DNA of 64,000 nucleotides, from assembly GCA_016124335.1 (NCBI GenBank), contig WGNX01000005.1:62001-126000 (forward strand), written 5' to 3'. The notes under the pieces were generated by a model. The model was not told the origin of the DNA and searched no databases. It saw nothing but the letters and a program-made list of their open reading frames with translations. Positions 37,059-46,365 of the stretch are shown piece by piece (the first letter of the stretch is position 1; every line of letters starts with the position of its first letter). The DNA is from Alphaproteobacteria bacterium (GTDB taxonomy: Bacteria > Pseudomonadota > Alphaproteobacteria > CACIAM-22H2). The translations under genes were made by a program, and so were the position numbers.

Positions 37059-37733
37059 ATGGAACAGACGAACGATATTGCGGCAGCACTTGGCGAAGTC
37101 CGGCAGCGGATTGCCGTTGCGGCGACCCGTGCGGGTCGCGATCCGGGTGAAATCAGTCTCATCGCCGTTGCGAAAACCCATCCGCAATCGGCCGTGGAAC
37201 GCGCACTCGATGCCGGCCAGCTTGTCTTTGGTGAAAACCGGGTGCAGGAAGCGATGGCGAAGTATCCGCCGTTGCGGGCGGCCGGCCGCAAATTCGAGCT
37301 TCACCTGATCGGCCCGCTTCAGACCAACAAGGTCCGCGAGGCCGTCGCGACATTCGATGCGATCCAGACCATCGATCGCCCGAAACTCGCCGCAGCACTT
37401 GCCGCGGAACTGCCGAAAGCCGGCCGATCGTTGCGGCTCTTCGTCCAGGTCAACACTGGCGCCGAACCGCAGAAGGCCGGTGTCCTGCCGGAAGCGGCCG
37501 ACGCATTCATTGCCGAATGCCGGGGTACCCACGGCCTGACCATCGAGGGACTGATGTGCATTCCGCCGGCCGACGAACCCGCGGCACCGCACTTCGCGTT
37601 GTTGCGCGAGATCGCCCGCCGCAATTCCCTGCGCGGCCTGTCGATGGGCATGAGCGGGGATTTCGAATTGGCCGTGGCCCTGGGTGCCACGCATGTGCGT
37701 GTCGGCAGCGCGATTTTCGGCGTACGCGGCTAG
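37059..37733 (+). CDS. PLP homeostasis protein, YggS/PLPBP family
   Basis: A 224-residue single-domain PLP-binding protein with the alanine-racemase-like barrel. Lys39 in IAVAKTHP is the PLP-linked residue, and GENRVQEAMAKY, LHLIGPLQTNK (about 80) and GLSMGMSGDFE..ALGATHVRVGSAIFG (about 195-220) are family signatures. It has no known enzyme activity and helps balance pyridoxal phosphate and amino acids. It follows the porin terminator by about 10 bp. Confidence 0.93.
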   Translation: MEQTNDIAAALGEVRQRIAVAATRAGRDPGEISLIAVAKTHPQSAVERALDAGQLVFGENRVQEAMAKYPPLRAAGRKFELHLIGPLQTNKVREAVATFDAIQTIDRPKLAAALAAELPKAGRSLRLFVQVNTGAEPQKAGVLPEAADAFIAECRGTHGLTIEGLMCIPPADEPAAPHFALLREIARRNSLRGLSMGMSGDFELAVALGATHVRVGSAIFGVRG

Positions 37734-37734
37734 T

Positions 37735-38820
37735 TCAGATGCCCCGGCTTGCGGCGCTGTCGCGCTGCAGCTGCATCTGGCGATAGCGCGCAAGACCGCG
37801 TTCCATCGACTCGGCGAAATAGGATTGCGGCGACAGATCCATTGCCTGCTGCGCCTGGAGCGTTGCCGGCACGACGGCGACCGCCTGCTGGGCCGCCTCT
37901 TGCGTGGTCAATGCACGTGCGGCCTCTGCCTTGCGAATGAGACCAAGACGATCGTCCACGGCGGGCGCCTGCGCTGCGGCGCCCAGCACGCTGATCGCAT
38001 GCGCCCGATAGTTGGAGAGCGACATTCCGCGCATTGGCCCGGCTGTCGAACCCGACGGGCTCGCGGCCGGTTGTTGCGGTGTGAGCGTGGGACCGGGAGT
38101 AGGGGCCGCCGCCGCGAGTTGTGGCGCCGACGGCGCAACGTCAGGCGCCGCGCTTTTCGGGGCAGGCGCCGCCGCCTCGGCCGCCGCCGCAGGCCTTATC
38201 GGCGCCAGGCCCGCCAGCGAAATCCCGCCCGGCGGAATGGCGGCGACCCGCATGTCCTTGTCGATCGACCGAGGCGCTTCCGGTTCAACCCGGCGAGGCG
38301 CATCGGGTATCCACGTCGTCAGCAGGCCGCCGCGCTCGACATTGCTCCGCTCGACGCGCGCGTCGGCCGGTTCGTGGTACGCGGCGAACTGCAGCGTCGC
38401 TTCGCCAGCGCCATCGCTCTCCCCGGGCTTTGGCATATCGCTGGCCACGCCGACTGGTGGCGCGGACGGCGCATCTTTGCCAGGCGCAACCATCGCGATC
38501 AGGTTTTCGGAGATGTCCTTGCCGCTGATCCCTTCGACGACCGCATTCGCGACGGCCGAAACGCCGCCCGCCAGGCCGCCGAACAGGACGCCGCCGACGA
38601 TCCGCGCGGCCGGCGAAATCGTCGCACCCGTGATCGACCGGTAGAGCGAACCGATGAGGGGAAGCTGCTGAAGCGGATTGATGGCGTCCAGCATGTCGCC
38701 GAACGTGAGCGGTTTGGCCGAATTGTCGACAAACTCTTCCGGCGCATTCGGGGTCTGCAACGCACTCGGGCGGACCTCGTAGCGGGGTTTGGAAATTGCG
38801 GGATCGACAGTCTCAGCCAT
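37735..38820 (-). CDS. Hypothetical protein with a conserved hydrophobic glycine-rich domain
   Basis: A 361-residue protein. Residues 36-110 form a conserved-looking segment (FGDMLDAINPLQQLPLIGSLYRSITGATISPAARIVGG, then VLFGGLAGGVSAVANAVVEGISGKDISENLIAM) that resembles domains seen in hypothetical proteins of other alphaproteobacteria. The middle (120-260) is Pro/Ala-rich and disordered, and the end is helical. I know no function. The start at 38820 (MAETVDPAI) is chosen over an ATG 11 codons upstream; both remain possible. Confidence 0.65.
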   Translation of the reverse strand: MAETVDPAISKPRYEVRPSALQTPNAPEEFVDNSAKPLTFGDMLDAINPLQQLPLIGSLYRSITGATISPAARIVGGVLFGGLAGGVSAVANAVVEGISGKDISENLIAMVAPGKDAPSAPPVGVASDMPKPGESDGAGEATLQFAAYHEPADARVERSNVERGGLLTTWIPDAPRRVEPEAPRSIDKDMRVAAIPPGGISLAGLAPIRPAAAAEAAAPAPKSAAPDVAPSAPQLAAAAPTPGPTLTPQQPAASPSGSTAGPMRGMSLSNYRAHAISVLGAAAQAPAVDDRLGLIRKAEAARALTTQEAAQQAVAVVPATLQAQQAMDLSPQSYFAESMERGLARYRQMQLQRDSAASRGI

Positions 38821-38935
38821 GGCACGCTTGCCATGCAAGCGAACGCCCAACAAGAATTCTTTGTTTTACAACGTGTTAGGACGGGCAGCGAGGCCGTCGC
38901 GGCAAAATCTGCCGGGCGCAACTTGCCCGGCGGCA

Positions 38936-39592
38936 CTAACGCATCTGGTTGTTGGTCGGTGCGTCCCGGTTCGGGTCGACGAACGTGAATTTCGTGGGAT
39001 CGATCGATCCGCCGAATTTGGGGTCGATCAGGGTCAGCCGCGTGGTCTGTCCTTGCGAATCGACGAACGACCAACTCGCCAAGGCGAACGGCCGATCCGA
39101 GAACGCGAGGACCAGACGCCCGGCCCGCGGATCGGCGGCCTGCACGACGGCAATCCGCAAGACGGCGGGCCCGCGCTCGACGCCGACCACCCGGACATCG
39201 TCGGACAGGCGGATGCGTTCGCGCACCAGCAGCCCGGCAGGCGTCGAGTCGATCGGCAGGTACGCGATCGTCTTCAGGTAGCGGTCGATATGGACGAAGA
39301 ACCGGCCATCCGCGACGAGGAGGTTCGGGTTCGGCGCGTCGTAGTCGAGCCGCAGCTTGCCCGGCCGCGAAAGATAGAAGGCGCCTTCGGCGACCGATCC
39401 GTCCGGGCCGATCTGGAGAAAGCGCGATTCAAGCGTCCGGATCGAATCGAGATAGGCCTCCGCACGCGCGATATCGGCCTTGTCGTCGCCGCGCGACGCG
39501 GCCACCTGCGCCTTTGCCGACAGGGGGGCTATGAGTGCGTCGGCCGCAAGTGCAAGCAGGCTTCGGCGCGCAAAATCCTGACCTTTGGTCAT
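38936..39592 (-). CDS. Outer-membrane lipoprotein carrier LolA family protein
   Basis: A 218-residue protein with a twin-arginine-like leader (RRSLLALAADALIAPLSAKA) and a LolA-type beta barrel: DIARAEAYLDSIRTLESRFLQIG, GAFYLSRPGKLRLDYDAP (about 67-84) and FVHIDRYLKTIAYLPID. LolA ferries lipoproteins through the periplasm to LolB. It is not beside ftsK, where LolA is found in some relatives, so orthology to the main LolA is probable but unproven. It is divergent from the TIGR02001 gene. Confidence 0.82.
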   Translation of the reverse strand: MTKGQDFARRSLLALAADALIAPLSAKAQVAASRGDDKADIARAEAYLDSIRTLESRFLQIGPDGSVAEGAFYLSRPGKLRLDYDAPNPNLLVADGRFFVHIDRYLKTIAYLPIDSTPAGLLVRERIRLSDDVRVVGVERGPAVLRIAVVQAADPRAGRLVLAFSDRPFALASWSFVDSQGQTTRLTLIDPKFGGSIDPTKFTFVDPNRDAPTNNQMR

Positions 39593-39778
39593 GGCGGGCT
39601 TGATGCCGCAGAATCTTGGCCCGAACAAGGCGCACGAGGCTGTGGATATGTTACCGGCGCGCAACAACTCGGGAAAACAGCACGCTGTTACACGCCTGCG
39701 GCGATTTCCCGGCGATCCGGCAGTTACTTGGAATGTGGCTTGCTGCTGCAAATCCAAACTTCCAAAACGAGGGTCCAG

Positions 39779-40648
39779 ATGCGTCAAGTGTATAGGATTT
39801 CGGCACTTTTCAGTGCAGTCGCCGCGATTTTCAGCATTGCGATCACTGCCAATCCCGCGCAAGCACAGATCGAAACTTCTTTCGGCACCTTTGCGCCGAT
39901 GGTTGCCGGGACCACGAACTACGTTTTCCGCGGAATTTCGCAGTCGCGCAAGGGGCCGGCGCTTCAGGCTGGCCTCGAATACACCTACGAAGTCGGCTCG
40001 CTGACGCCCTATCTGGGTACGTTCCTGTCGTCGACCAAGTTTCCGTCGAACAACACGCCGGCCGGATCGACGAATATCCGCCAGCCCCGCGAATTGGACC
40101 TTTACGGCGGCATTCGCTGGAAGACACCGCTCGACGGCCTTGCGATCGATCTGGGCTATATCAGCTACATCTATCCCGGAAACACGGCGGACCAGAATGT
40201 CAGCGGCGGGCCGAACACCTACGGCAACCCGCAGTGGAATGAAGCCTACGGCAAGTTCAGCTACGATTTCGGCCTTGCGACGGCCGTCGGCTCGGCTTTC
40301 TACGCGAAGGACTTCTCCTACGGTTCCGGCAATGGTCTCTATTACGAAGGCGGATTCGATGTGCCGCTGCCCTTGAGCTTCCTGGCTTCCGCGCGACTCG
40401 GCCGCCAGACCATCGATCGCAACGCGACGTGGGGCACGCCGGATTACACGACCTGGAACGTCGGCCTGTCGCGCGACATGGAATGGCCGTTCGCGTTTTC
40501 GGCGGCACTCGTCTATTCGGACACGAACATCAAGAAGAACGCTTCGCTCGGGTTCGACAATGTCGGCAATTCGACCCCGACTATCGGTTCGGATACGTAC
40601 GAACAGACCAAGGGCCAGATCTCCTTCACCTTGTCGAAGAAGTTCTGA
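39779..40648 (+). CDS. TIGR02001 family outer-membrane protein
   Basis: A 289-residue protein with a signal peptide ending about residue 30 (ITANPAQAQ) and a beta-rich body that begins APMVAGTTNYVFRGISQSRKGPALQAGLEYTY, the hallmark of the TIGR02001/Gcw_chp family. It ends FTLSKKF with C-terminal Phe, consistent with an outer-membrane barrel. The function is unknown. It stands alone, followed by a strong terminator at 40672. Confidence 0.85.
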   Translation: MRQVYRISALFSAVAAIFSIAITANPAQAQIETSFGTFAPMVAGTTNYVFRGISQSRKGPALQAGLEYTYEVGSLTPYLGTFLSSTKFPSNNTPAGSTNIRQPRELDLYGGIRWKTPLDGLAIDLGYISYIYPGNTADQNVSGGPNTYGNPQWNEAYGKFSYDFGLATAVGSAFYAKDFSYGSGNGLYYEGGFDVPLPLSFLASARLGRQTIDRNATWGTPDYTTWNVGLSRDMEWPFAFSAALVYSDTNIKKNASLGFDNVGNSTPTIGSDTYEQTKGQISFTLSKKF

Positions 40649-40671
40649 ACTCGGCCTGAACGGTAAAGCGC

Positions 40672-40707
40672 AGGGCCGCCGGCATCGTCCGGCGGCCCTT
40701 TTGTTTT
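40672..40707 (+). terminator. Rho-independent terminator after the TIGR02001 gene
   Basis: AGGGCCGCCGG-catcgt-CCGGCGGCCCT is a perfect 11-bp stem followed by TTTTGTTTT. It lies 23 bp after the stop of the outer-membrane protein gene. Confidence 0.9.
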
Positions 40708-40738
40708 GCGCGCGGCACTTGGTAGACTCGCGCCCACG

Positions 40739-41404
40739 ATGAGTGGGACAAGAGTCCTTATCCTTGCCGATCCTTCGCTCGCGCCCGTTCTGGCCGAAGC
40801 GCTGCGAACTCATGGATTTGGGACCGAGACCACGGCGGCCCCCGACGCCGCATTGGCACTCGTCGCCGGGATCGGTTTTGACGTGCTGGTCGTCGATCGG
40901 GCCGTCCTCGGGCGCCGCGCGCAAGCGGTCCTGACGCGGCTATGCAAGACCGTCGATGCGCCTTTGTGCCTGCTCGTGGACCGCCCCGGTGGCGCCAACG
41001 TCGGTGCGGCGGCCGTCCTGACAAAGCCCGTGCGCGTGCCCACACTTGCCGCGATCGTGCGCGACCTTGCTGGCCGAACGCGCAATCCTCGCATCGGGCG
41101 GTTCGAGTTCCGGGCGGCTGCACGGGGGCTTTATGACCGCGAGAGGGGTCGCGAGGTCCGCCTGACCGAGACCGAGACGACCCTGCTCGATCGCCTGCAC
41201 AAGGCAAAAGGTCGGGCACTCGCGCGGGAAGACTTGCTCCGGGCGGTCTGGGGCTATAATGCGGAAGTCACAACCCGCACGCTGGAGACGCACGTCTACC
41301 GGCTGCGCCAGAAGCTGGAGCGCGATCCGGCCCGCGCCCGGGTTCTTTTGACGGTGCCGGGAGGATATCGCTTGGTGCCGCGCGCGAAGGATCAGCTCCG
41401 GTGA
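40739..41404 (+). CDS. OmpR-family response regulator
   Basis: A 221-residue protein. The receiver domain (1-113) keeps the phosphorylation-site Asp53 and Lys96 (LTKPV), but the N-terminal acidic pair is reduced to one residue (ILADPS, Asp11), so it may bind Mg2+ weakly. The winged-helix domain is at about 120-215, with TETETTLLDRL, LLRAVWGYNAEVTTRTLETHVYRLRQKLE. No kinase gene is adjacent. The stop overlaps the GTG of the MBL gene (GTGA). Confidence 0.85.
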   Translation: MSGTRVLILADPSLAPVLAEALRTHGFGTETTAAPDAALALVAGIGFDVLVVDRAVLGRRAQAVLTRLCKTVDAPLCLLVDRPGGANVGAAAVLTKPVRVPTLAAIVRDLAGRTRNPRIGRFEFRAAARGLYDRERGREVRLTETETTLLDRLHKAKGRALAREDLLRAVWGYNAEVTTRTLETHVYRLRQKLERDPARARVLLTVPGGYRLVPRAKDQLR

Positions 41405-42234
41405 CGTCCGACCAACTGTCAGTCAAATTCTGGGGCGTGCGCGGTTCGATCCCGTGTCCGGGGCCCGCGACGGTGCGCTACGGCGGCAATACGCCCTGTC
41501 TGGAAGTGCATGCCGCGGGCCGCCTGATGTTCTTCGACGCCGGTACGGGCCTTCTGCCGCTCGGCAACGCGCTTGCCGCTGCCGGGGCGCCGGTGGATGC
41601 CGACTGGTATTTCACGCACACCCATTTCGACCACATCCAGGGCCTTCCGTTTTTCAGTCCGCTCTACGACAAGCGCAACACGTTGCGTCTCTGGGCAAGT
41701 CATCTCGCGCCGGAGATGACGCTGAAGGAAGTGCTTTCGAAAATGATGCAGGCGCCGCTGTTTCCGATCCCGATCGAGATTTTCGGTGCGGACGTGAAAT
41801 TCAACGACTTTGCCCGCATGTCCACGCTCGAACCGGCGCCTGGCGTGCGCGTGCGCACGACGATGCTCAACCACCCCAATCGGGCGACCGGATACCGGGT
41901 CGAAGTGGCCGGCAAGTCGCTCTGCTATGTGACCGACACGGAACATGTGCCCGGCAAGCCGGACGAAAACATCCTTGGCCTGATCGCGGGTGCCGATCTC
42001 GTGATTTACGATTCGACCTACACCGACGACGAGTTCCCCGCGCATGTCGGCTGGGGCCATTCGACCTGGCAGGAAGGTGTCCGTCTTGCCGATCGCGCCG
42101 GCGCGAAACGGCTCGTGATCTTCCACCATGATCCGTCGCACGACGATGCGTTCATGGATCGCGTTGCGGCAGCCGCGAGCGCGGTGCGGCCGGGTACAAT
42201 CGTGGCGCGCGAAGGCGAAACGATCACGCTGTAG
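41401..42234 (+). CDS. MBL-fold metallo-hydrolase (cyclic-phosphodiesterase-like)
   Basis: A 277-residue metallo-beta-lactamase fold hydrolase. It begins KFWGVRGSIPCPGPATVRYGGNTPCLEV, typical of PhnP/RNase Z-like hydrolases. It has the metal motif THTHFDHIQGLPFF (about 72-85), further His in HPNRATGY, Asp in ICYVTDTEH-like CYVTDTEH, and FHHDPSHDD. Substrates of this group include cyclic nucleotides and phosphodiesters. It starts with GTG overlapping the preceding regulator and is probably its co-transcribed partner; that pairing is inferred. Confidence 0.82.
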   Translation: MTSDQLSVKFWGVRGSIPCPGPATVRYGGNTPCLEVHAAGRLMFFDAGTGLLPLGNALAAAGAPVDADWYFTHTHFDHIQGLPFFSPLYDKRNTLRLWASHLAPEMTLKEVLSKMMQAPLFPIPIEIFGADVKFNDFARMSTLEPAPGVRVRTTMLNHPNRATGYRVEVAGKSLCYVTDTEHVPGKPDENILGLIAGADLVIYDSTYTDDEFPAHVGWGHSTWQEGVRLADRAGAKRLVIFHHDPSHDDAFMDRVAAAASAVRPGTIVAREGETITL

Positions 42235-42239
42235 GCGCG

Positions 42240-43412
42240 TCAGCGGTACGGATCGGCTGCGTCGCGCAGCCCGTCGCCGAGGAAATTGAAAGCCAGAACC
42301 GTCGCGATGACCGGCGCCACCGGCAGCAGCAGCCACGGATAGAGCGCCACGACGTTGATGTTCTGCGCTTCGGTCAGCAGGACACCCCACGAAGTGATCG
42401 GCGGACGGAGGCCCAGCCCGAGGAAGGAGAGGGCTGTTTCGCCCAGGATCATCGTCGGGATCGCAAGCGTTGCCGATGCGATCAGGTGGCTCATGAAGCT
42501 CGGGATCAGGTGGCGGAAAATGATGCGCTTGGGCTTGGCGCCCATCAGGTTCGCCGCCGTGCAGAAATCCTCCTCGCGAAGGCTGAGCAGCTTCGAGCGC
42601 ACCGCGCGGCCAAGCCCCGTCCAGCCGATCAGGCCGAGAATGAGCGTGATCCCGAAATAGATGTAGAGCGGGCTCCACGAAACCGGCAGGGCGGCGGAAA
42701 GCGCCATCCACAGCGGCAGCTCGGGGAACGAGCGGATGATTTCGATCAGGCGCTGGATCGCCATGTCGACCCAGCCGCCGTAATAGCCGGCAAGCCCGCC
42801 CAGCACGATCCCGAGCACGAATTTCAACGTGACGCCGATAAGCCCGATCGTCAGCGATATGCGTGTGCCATAGGCAAGCCGGCTCATCATGTCGCGCCCG
42901 AGGCGGTCTGTGCCAAGAAGGAACAGCGTCCCGCCCTCGGCCGGGCACATCAGATGGAGATTACCCGCAACAAGGCCGAACCATTCGTAACTGTCGCCGC
43001 GGCAGAAGAAGCGTATCGGCTGCACCTTGTCGGGGCTGGGCGTGTAGTTGCGCTTGAGCGTGTCCATGTCGAGCGAATAGTCGAGCCCGTAGACGAACGG
43101 CCCCACGAAATGGCCGTCGTGCCACAGATGCACGCGTTGCGGCGGCGCGTAGATGAAATCGGTATGGCGCGCGCCGATCGCGTAGGGCGCGATCATTTCG
43201 CTGATCAGGATCGACAGGTACATGGCGACAAGAAACGCCCCCGACCAGCAGGCAAGGCGATGGCGCTTGAGCTTCCACCACATGAGCCGCCATTGGGTGG
43301 CCATGTAGTATTTCTCGAGCGCCGGATCCGTCTTTTCGCCGTCGTAGGCGTCAAACGGCTCGCGGCGCACATAGTGCGCGAGCCGGTCGCTCGAGGCCGG
43401 AAAATCGGTCAT
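42240..43412 (-). CDS. Peptide ABC transporter permease (OppC/YejE type)
   Basis: A 390-residue inner-membrane permease. One N-terminal helix (about 55-75) is followed by a long periplasmic loop, then five helices with the EAA motif ANLMGAKPKRIIFRHLIPS (about 289-307). The large loop between helices 1 and 2 is like YejE of the microcin C/peptide transporters. It is the last gene of the long minus-strand operon and overlaps the partner permease by 4 bp. Confidence 0.88.
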   Translation of the reverse strand: MTDFPASSDRLAHYVRREPFDAYDGEKTDPALEKYYMATQWRLMWWKLKRHRLACWSGAFLVAMYLSILISEMIAPYAIGARHTDFIYAPPQRVHLWHDGHFVGPFVYGLDYSLDMDTLKRNYTPSPDKVQPIRFFCRGDSYEWFGLVAGNLHLMCPAEGGTLFLLGTDRLGRDMMSRLAYGTRISLTIGLIGVTLKFVLGIVLGGLAGYYGGWVDMAIQRLIEIIRSFPELPLWMALSAALPVSWSPLYIYFGITLILGLIGWTGLGRAVRSKLLSLREEDFCTAANLMGAKPKRIIFRHLIPSFMSHLIASATLAIPTMILGETALSFLGLGLRPPITSWGVLLTEAQNINVVALYPWLLLPVAPVIATVLAFNFLGDGLRDAADPYR

Positions 43413-44407
43413 TTCGTGGCCCCGCCATGCAGCCGGATGCGCGGATCGAGGGCGGCCAGCGCAAGATCGGAAAGGAACACGCCGACGACGATAAGGATCG
43501 CCTCGATCATCAGGAACGAACCGGCGAGATACATGTCCTGGCTGCGCAGCGCGGCCAGCAGCATCGGCCCGTTCGTCGGCAGCGACATGACCACCGAAAC
43601 GATCGCGGCCCCCGAAATCAGATGCGGCAGCAGGTCGCCGATGTCGGAGATGAACGGGTTGAGCGACATGCGCAGCGGATATTTGAGAAGCGCCCGGCGC
43701 GGCGGCAGGCCCTTCGCGCGCGCCGTGACGACATATTGCTTCTGCAACTCGTCGAGCAGGTTCGCCCGCAGGCGGCGGATCATCGCGGCCGTCCCCGACG
43801 TGCCGATGACGATGACGGGGATCCAGAGATGTTCGAGGACCGACATCATTTTGGCCATGCTCATCGGCTGGTCGATGAATTCGGCATCCATAAGCCCGCC
43901 GATCGACGTGCCGAACCAGATATTCGCCAGATAAAGCATCACCAGCGCCAGCAGGAACGAGGGCGTGGCAAGGCCCAGGAACCCCAGCAGCGTGAGCCCG
44001 TAGTCGCCCCAGGAATACTGGTGCGTGGCCGAATAGATGCCGATCGGGAAGGCGACGACATAGGTGAAGATCACCGTCGTGAAGGCGACGAGGAACGAAA
44101 GAACCAGGCGGTCGCCGATCACGTGCGCGACGGGCAGGTTGTATTCGAACGACCAGCCGAGATCGCCGTGCAGCAGGCCGAACAGCCAGTGGAAATACTG
44201 TTCGATCGGCGTGCGGTCGAGACCGTATTGCTGGCGCAGGAACTCGATCTTTTCGACGCTGGCCGCTTCGCCCTGCGCCTGAAGTTCCGCCATCATCGTC
44301 GAAAGATAGTCGCCCGGCGGCAACTGGATGATCGTGAAGACGATCGCGCTGATTGCCAGAAGCGTGGGAACCATCACGAGAAGCCGGCGGATGATGTAGG
44401 AGAACAT
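43409..44407 (-). CDS. Peptide ABC transporter permease (OppB/YejB type)
   Basis: A 332-residue inner-membrane permease starting MFSYIIRRLLVMVPTLLAISAIVFTIIQLPPGD, the classic OppB/DppB N-terminus. There are six hydrophobic helices, and the EAA loop is seen as RARGLP-type TARAKGLPPRRALLKYPLR (about 240-258). It pairs with the OppC-type permease, overlapping it by 4 bp, and lies 20 bp after the binding-protein gene. I chose the ATG at 44407 because the family start is there. Confidence 0.88.
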   Translation of the reverse strand: MFSYIIRRLLVMVPTLLAISAIVFTIIQLPPGDYLSTMMAELQAQGEAASVEKIEFLRQQYGLDRTPIEQYFHWLFGLLHGDLGWSFEYNLPVAHVIGDRLVLSFLVAFTTVIFTYVVAFPIGIYSATHQYSWGDYGLTLLGFLGLATPSFLLALVMLYLANIWFGTSIGGLMDAEFIDQPMSMAKMMSVLEHLWIPVIVIGTSGTAAMIRRLRANLLDELQKQYVVTARAKGLPPRRALLKYPLRMSLNPFISDIGDLLPHLISGAAIVSVVMSLPTNGPMLLAALRSQDMYLAGSFLMIEAILIVVGVFLSDLALAALDPRIRLHGGATK

Positions 44408-44427
44408 GAGCCTGGCGATCTCCCCGC

Positions 44428-46365
44428 TCAGCGCGCCGGTGCCGCAGCCGTGCGCGGCAGCGGCTTGTCGTCGAACCAGAACGTATCCATGTGGTAGATT
44501 CCGAACAGCGCGCCAGGGTCCCAATTGTAGACGCCTTTCTGCGGCACGTTGCGCAGGCGGTTGGAGATCACCACGGGCTGTCGCACGTTCGCGACGATCC
44601 CGATCGTGTAGACCTCGTCGGCATGGATCTGCAGCATCCGCTTCCAGATCTCCGTGCGGCGGGCCTCGCCGGCCGCCGTGCGCCATTCCTCGTTTAGCGC
44701 CATGAGTTCCCTGGCGGGCGCCATGTCGACCGGCTCTCCGGATGTGCCGCCGGTCTCGAAATACTGGCCCCATTTCGGCCACTGCAGCCCCTGCTGGTTC
44801 ACGGGCGCCAGCTCCTCGGGCGAAAAATCCGGCGTCGCGAGGCCGTTCTCGAGCCCGAACCAGACGCTCATCTTCGTCTCGCCCGCGAAGACGCGATTGC
44901 GGAAGATTTCGCGCTGCTGGGGGCGGGAATAGAGCTTGATGCCCGCGCGCATCCACGAATCGTGGATCAGTTCGAGCACGTCCACCTGCTCGGTATCTTC
45001 GCCCGCGGTTTCCACGACGATCTCGAGCGGCCGACCGTCGGGCATGAGGCGCACGCCGCGCGCATCGCGCCTGGTCAGTCCGATCTCGTCAAGCAGGCGA
45101 TTGGCCTCGCGCAAGTCGAACGTGTGCCAGGCGCTGCGCAGCTCGGGCTGGTAGAGCGGGCTTCCGGGCAGAACGGTATTGGCGCCCTCGACCGCGAGGC
45201 CGAAATAGACGACCTGGTTGACCTCGTGGCGGTTGATCGCAAGCGAAAGCGCGCGCCGGAAACGGACGTCGCGCATCAACGCGCGCCAGACCGGATCGTT
45301 GACGTTCAGGTTCGGGTAGAGCGCCACCTGCGCACCCTTGGCCGTGTCCCACAGCACGGTATTGAACTCGTTGCGCTTGCCCGCCTGCCGAAGGAACGTG
45401 TAGTTCGCGAAGCTGAGGCCGCGCGCCTGCAGATCCGATTCGCCCGCACCGGTCTTCGCGGCAAGGATCTTGCCGTCGGCGACGTTCAGGATCACGCGGT
45501 CGATATAGGGAAGCTGGCGGCCCTCGGCGTCGATTCGGTGGAAATACGGATTGCGTTCGAAAACGAACCGCTCCGAAGGTGCGCGCGTGCGCACGACCCA
45601 CGGATCGAGCGTGGGCAGGTCCGGATTGTCGTTGCGCGTCATGTTGTCGAGGCGGTTGTGGAACTGCGCCCAGTTGCGGGCATTCGCAGCGCGGGCCGTG
45701 CGGGCGAGGACCTCGCGTTCGGAATAGCGCGCGTGGAAATTTTTCAGATAGTGTGCGGGCCTGTAGATGACCAGCGGGACCGGTCCGGCAAGTGCAGGCA
45801 GGAAACCCGGATTGGGCGACGTCCAGGCATAGCGCACGGTCAACGCGTCGGGATAGCTGACTTCGGGCAGCTTGCCGCCCATGAACAGCACCTTGGGCGG
45901 GCCGCTGGGGGACAGCTCCTTGTTGTTGGCGACGTCCTCCCAGTAATAACGGAAATCCTCCGACGTGAAGGGCTTGCCGTCCGACCAGCGGTGGCCCGCC
46001 CGCAGATGCATCGTGAAGACACGGTCGCCGTCATTGTCGATCGATTGCAGGATGTCGGGCTTGAGGCGCAGGTCGGTGTCGAACCCGACGAGGCGCGAAT
46101 AGCCGTACACCGTCATCATCCGCACGTCCTGCGAGCGGCCGATCAACATCTTCAATTCGCCCCCGGGCTTGCCGGGCGCCCATTCCGGCCGCTTGGGCGT
46201 AACGACCAGCGGCACCTCGGGAAGCCGTTTGTCGATCGGCGGGAAGCGGCTGGCGGTGACGTCGTCAGCCAGCCACGGCGTCTCCTGATAGGGCACGGCA
46301 CGCGCCGGAACGGCAAGCGCCAATCCGATCAGCACGAATGCGGCGAGGCGGACGCAGGCCTTCAT
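44428..46365 (-). CDS. Peptide ABC transporter substrate-binding protein (SBP family 5)
   Basis: A 645-residue periplasmic protein. A signal peptide of about 23 residues ([23 protein letters not shown]) precedes an SBP_bac_5 domain with FTMHLRAGHRWSDGKPFTSEDFRYYWEDV (about 117-145) and RRALSLAINRHEVNQVVY (about 397). It is as long as YejA-type binding proteins and is expected to bind a peptide or modified peptide. It overlaps the ATPase gene by 4 bp, forming a coupled importer with the two permeases. Confidence 0.88.
   Translation of the reverse strand: MKACVRLAAFVLIGLALAVPARAVPYQETPWLADDVTASRFPPIDKRLPEVPLVVTPKRPEWAPGKPGGELKMLIGRSQDVRMMTVYGYSRLVGFDTDLRLKPDILQSIDNDGDRVFTMHLRAGHRWSDGKPFTSEDFRYYWEDVANNKELSPSGPPKVLFMGGKLPEVSYPDALTVRYAWTSPNPGFLPALAGPVPLVIYRPAHYLKNFHARYSEREVLARTARAANARNWAQFHNRLDNMTRNDNPDLPTLDPWVVRTRAPSERFVFERNPYFHRIDAEGRQLPYIDRVILNVADGKILAAKTGAGESDLQARGLSFANYTFLRQAGKRNEFNTVLWDTAKGAQVALYPNLNVNDPVWRALMRDVRFRRALSLAINRHEVNQVVYFGLAVEGANTVLPGSPLYQPELRSAWHTFDLREANRLLDEIGLTRRDARGVRLMPDGRPLEIVVETAGEDTEQVDVLELIHDSWMRAGIKLYSRPQQREIFRNRVFAGETKMSVWFGLENGLATPDFSPEELAPVNQQGLQWPKWGQYFETGGTSGEPVDMAPARELMALNEEWRTAAGEARRTEIWKRMLQIHADEVYTIGIVANVRQPVVISNRLRNVPQKGVYNWDPGALFGIYHMDTFWFDDKPLPRTAAAPAR

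Noticed and set aside
38789-39778. Plus-strand reading frame across lolA joined to the TIGR02001 protein
   Set aside because: The protein's signal peptide starts at 39779 and the upstream part is antisense to the LolA-like gene.
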